Shown one piece after another: positions 61,576 to 64,000 of a stretch of DNA of 64,000 nt. Source of the DNA: Pseudomonas profundi (GTDB taxonomy: Bacteria; Pseudomonadota; Gammaproteobacteria; Pseudomonadales; Pseudomonadaceae); contig NZ_VTPZ01000002.1 of the NCBI RefSeq assembly GCF_008638305.1, positions 62,001-126,000 of the forward strand. Direction: 5' to 3'. The position numbers and the translations under genes are program-made. The notes below the pieces were generated by a model that was given only the letters and a program-made list of their open reading frames with translations, ran no database searches and had not been told where the DNA came from. Each line of letters begins with the position of its first letter. Within the stretch, counting starts at the first letter, position 1.

Positions 61576-63401
61576 GGCGCGCTGATGACCTCGTCGACCG
61601 GAACGATGCGGCCTTCACTGATCACGCCCCAGCCGAGGCTGCGGTGCACGCGACCATCTGCACTCAGCGACAGACGCCCCGTCGCACCTTCGATGCTGGC
61701 TTCTTCGTAGCGTTGTAGCTGTGGCAGGCGGCTGAATAAGCGCTGAGCATCGGCGCCCATGGCGTACAGGCGTCCCATCGGGCCAGTTGCCTGAGGCCAG
61801 CTGCTACTGACGGTCTCGTACAAGGCATCCGAACGGGTGAGCAACCAGGGAATCTCCGCTACCAGCAAGCCGTCGAGATCAGCGTTGTCAGCAGCGTCCG
61901 CACCTAGTTGGTAGGCGTGTGAGGTGGCGTAAACCGGCAGATCGGCTGCGTATTGAAAGGCCAGCGTCGGTTTGATCTGCCGGGCCTGTTGTGGCGTGGC
62001 GGCAAGGAACAAGGCGTGCAGATCCTGGCGCGGCGTAGGCTGCACCACCACTTCGTTGCCCAGCGTACTCTGGATGCGGGCGCCGCGTTGCTCGCTCTCG
62101 CGGATATTCAGCAGGTCTGCAATCTGGCTTGAAATGGTTGCAGGTTCGTTGATTATCTCGCGACCAACCAGCTTGCCGCCCAGAGCTTCCCATTCGGCCC
62201 GGAACGCCTCGAAGGAACGCTGGCCCCAATCGGTCTGAGCGGCGAGTACTGCCATGTTTCTGTGCCCATCGTCCCAAGCTCGCCGTGCGGCGGAGCGGGC
62301 CTCGTCTTCAGGTGCGAGGCCGAACTGGAAGAGTGTCTGATCGGAGCTGATCGAGCTATCGGTATAGTTAAGCGCGAGAGTCGGCAAGGGAAGTTCTGTC
62401 ATACCCGCCAGGCGGCTCACCTGATCGCGCTCCAGCGGTCCGATTACCCACTGCACGCCATCGGCCTCGGCGTCGCGATAGAAGGCCATCAGGTCAGCAT
62501 ACGCCGTGCTGTCATAGAGGCTGACTTGCGGCTGCTCCAGGCCTTGACTGTGGGCCTGGTATTGGGAGGCCATGAACCCATCTCGAAGGGCTTGGGCTGC
62601 ACCAGCCAGCGGGCCCTCGAAAGGCAGGAACAGGGCGATATGGGTAGGGCGATTGGCATGCAGCTCGAGCAGCTGAGCAATCGAGTCAGGCATCAGCCTG
62701 GCTGCAGGATGGTCGGAAAAGGTTTCCTTCCACTTGTTCACGCTTTGCACCTGGAGATCCAGATTGCTCTGTTCCCGGCTAATCAGGGCCAGCTGCACCC
62801 AGCCAGCGAACTCGCCTGTGGCCTCGCCAGCCGCCTGGCGGAGATCTTCCAGCGGGGCGCGATTGAGATCTTCCCAGATCGCCTGGCGGTTCGCTTCACG
62901 TTCGCCCGGCGGAAGCATGCCGTCAATGAAGGCGCGCTCACGGGCGGCATTCAGCGGGTCGCCAGTAGCCTGGAAGGCCTCTGCGCGCAGCTGCTGAATG
63001 GCCAGCTGCTCTTCGATTGGCTGAGTCTCAAGATGGATCATCGAGGGATGTCGCAGCGCGAGCAGCGCCGCTTCCGGCTGCTCCAGCGCCAACGCGCTAC
63101 GCGCCTGGAGTTCGGCGAAACGTAGCTGCTGGTCCGGTGGCAGTTCGCTCTGCGGAATCCTGCTGAGGATGCTGCGAACCCGTTCAGGCTGATTGGTGCT
63201 CCACGCGGCCTGTGCCGCATACAAACGCAGCAGGTACGCTTCGGCGCCAGAGTAGCGCTCGGCATCCTCGAGAATCTCTTCTACCGTCGCATCCGGTGTG
63301 CGCGGCAGATCGGATAATTGAGAGGGCGGTGGGGTTGCGCAGCCCCCAAGCATTACGGCAATGGCCAGGGCTGTAAGCGACAGGCGATTCATGCGGGGCA
63401 T
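61572..63401 (-). CDS. lpoA: Penicillin-binding protein activator LpoA
   Basis: A 609-residue outer-membrane lipoprotein activating PBP1a. The signal peptide ends in LGGC; an N-terminal TPR-like domain (about 30-250) is followed by a periplasmic-binding-protein-like domain (HIALFLPFEGPLAGAAQALR onward, GPLERDQVSRLAG). The lipobox fixes the start near 63401 (MPRMNRLSLTALAI); the frame upstream to 63488 is not signal-like. It is divergent from rsmI. Confidence 0.93.
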
Positions 63402-63517
63402 CAGGCAATCCTTACACGGTGAGCCTTGCTGGCAAGGCTCCGTAACTGTGAGGCAGTCATTGTAACCAAGGGGCAGGGTGACCGCCATGCGCTTCGCGGG
63501 AACCTGCTCACGTCCTG

Positions 63518-63523
63518 TACAAT
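63518..63523 (+). promoter_or_regulatory. Weak candidate -10 element for rsmI
   Basis: TACAAT, 31 bases before the rsmI start; no matching -35. Confidence 0.3.
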
Positions 63524-63554
63524 GCCGGCTTCAGTCTCGTTTTCAGGTAATGAT

Positions 63555-64000
63555 ATGTCTGCCAGCGCCGGTACCCTGTACGTTGTCGCCACGCCAATTG
63601 GCAATTTGCAGGATCTCACGCCAAGAGCATTGAAAGTGCTCCGGACTGTGCAGCTGATCGCCGCTGAAGACACCCGTCACAGCGCCCGCTTGCTGCAGCA
63701 TTTCGGAGTGACCACCCCGACCACCGCCTGCCACGACCATAATGAGCGGGACAAGAGTCAGCGCCTGATCGAACGCATGCTTGGAGGCGAAGACATGGCG
63801 TTGATATCCGACGCAGGGACGCCGTTGATTTCCGATCCTGGCTACCACCTGGTGCGTCAGGCCCGCGAAGCCGGGATTCGGGTCTGTCCTGTCCCGGGCC
63901 CCTGTGCGCTGATAGCTGCCCTCAGCGCAGCGGGTCTGCCGTCTGACCGATTCGCCTTTGAAGGTTTTTTGCCGGCGAAGTCCCACGGTCGGCGGTCGCG
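63555..64000 (+). CDS. rsmI: 16S rRNA (cytidine1402-2'-O)-methyltransferase RsmI, truncated by window edge
   Basis: The first 148 codons of RsmI, still open at the window end. Start [20 protein letters not shown] is characteristic, followed by [34 protein letters not shown] and [14 protein letters not shown], the tetrapyrrole-methylase-type SAM domain. With RsmH it modifies C1402 in the ribosomal P site. It is divergent from lpoA, as in other gammaproteobacteria. Confidence 0.95.
   Translation, partial: MSASAGTLYVVATPIGNLQDLTPRALKVLRTVQLIAAEDTRHSARLLQHFGVTTPTTACHDHNERDKSQRLIERMLGGEDMALISDAGTPLISDPGYHLVRQAREAGIRVCPVPGPCALIAALSAAGLPSDRFAFEGFLPAKSHGRRS

Overview
The window looks like the chromosome of a Pseudomonadaceae gammaproteobacterium of moderately high GC. 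The best guess is a Halopseudomonas-like or marine Pseudomonas lineage; this rests on gene content, protein similarity and remembered gene order, since no search could be run. It is almost all housekeeping DNA, tightly packed, with about 62 protein genes (the first and last cut by the window edges) and one tRNA-Leu(CAA). I see no rRNA, CRISPR array, prophage or complete insertion sequence.

Layout. (1) 1-7.1 kb: the end of an AlkK-type acyl-CoA ligase, a secreted DUF1329 protein, a MalT-type LuxR regulator and a dicarboxylate/amino-acid symporter. (2) 7.1-7.7 kb: an accessory patch with a 34-bp inverted repeat and a DUF559 endonuclease-like gene. (3) 7.8-18.9 kb: a YcbL-type metallo-hydrolase, an OmpA-type lipoprotein, a YihG acyltransferase, the ackA-pta operon, slyD, a NemR-like regulator with an old-yellow-enzyme reductase, cysZ, a 2-Cys peroxiredoxin and trxB. 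(4) 19.2-47.3 kb: tRNA-Leu, then queA-tgt-yajC-secD-secF, suhB, trmJ-cysE-iscS, ndk-rlmN-pilF-rodZ-ispG-hisS-yfgM-bamB-der, a repeat cluster, leuA, a YbdG-type MscS channel, an M23 peptidase, xseA and guaB-guaA. (5) 47.3-50.9 kb: a four-gene MCE lipid-transport operon. (6) 50.9-64 kb: zapG, a 270-bp MITE-like repeat, an alpha/beta hydrolase, zapE, tas, rplM-rpsI, petABC, sspAB, then lpoA-yraN-diaA-dolP on the minus strand and the start of rsmI.

Themes. Redox and thiol functions recur: peroxiredoxin with thioredoxin reductase, the NemR/OYE pair, cysZ, cysE and a cysteine desulfurase. The respiratory bc1 complex follows the ribosomal L13/S9 operon. Envelope functions are spread throughout (SecDF/YajC, BamB, LpoA, DolP, the MCE system, RodZ, PilF).

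Most notable points. The isc iron-sulfur operon appears collapsed to one iscS that lacks the final 20 or so residues expected from E. coli IscS, sitting directly between cysE and ndk. A DUF559 gene abuts a long near-perfect inverted repeat. A 270-bp foldback element with perfect 23-bp terminal repeats carries a second related end beside it. The NemR-like regulator keeps the Cys/Lys redox-switch pair. Non-coding structure includes a nested hairpin between guaB and guaA, back-to-back promoters for tRNA-Leu and queA, and a possible leader peptide before leuA. I did not find a convincing new multi-gene system; the DUF559/inverted-repeat unit and the isc collapse deserve follow-up first.
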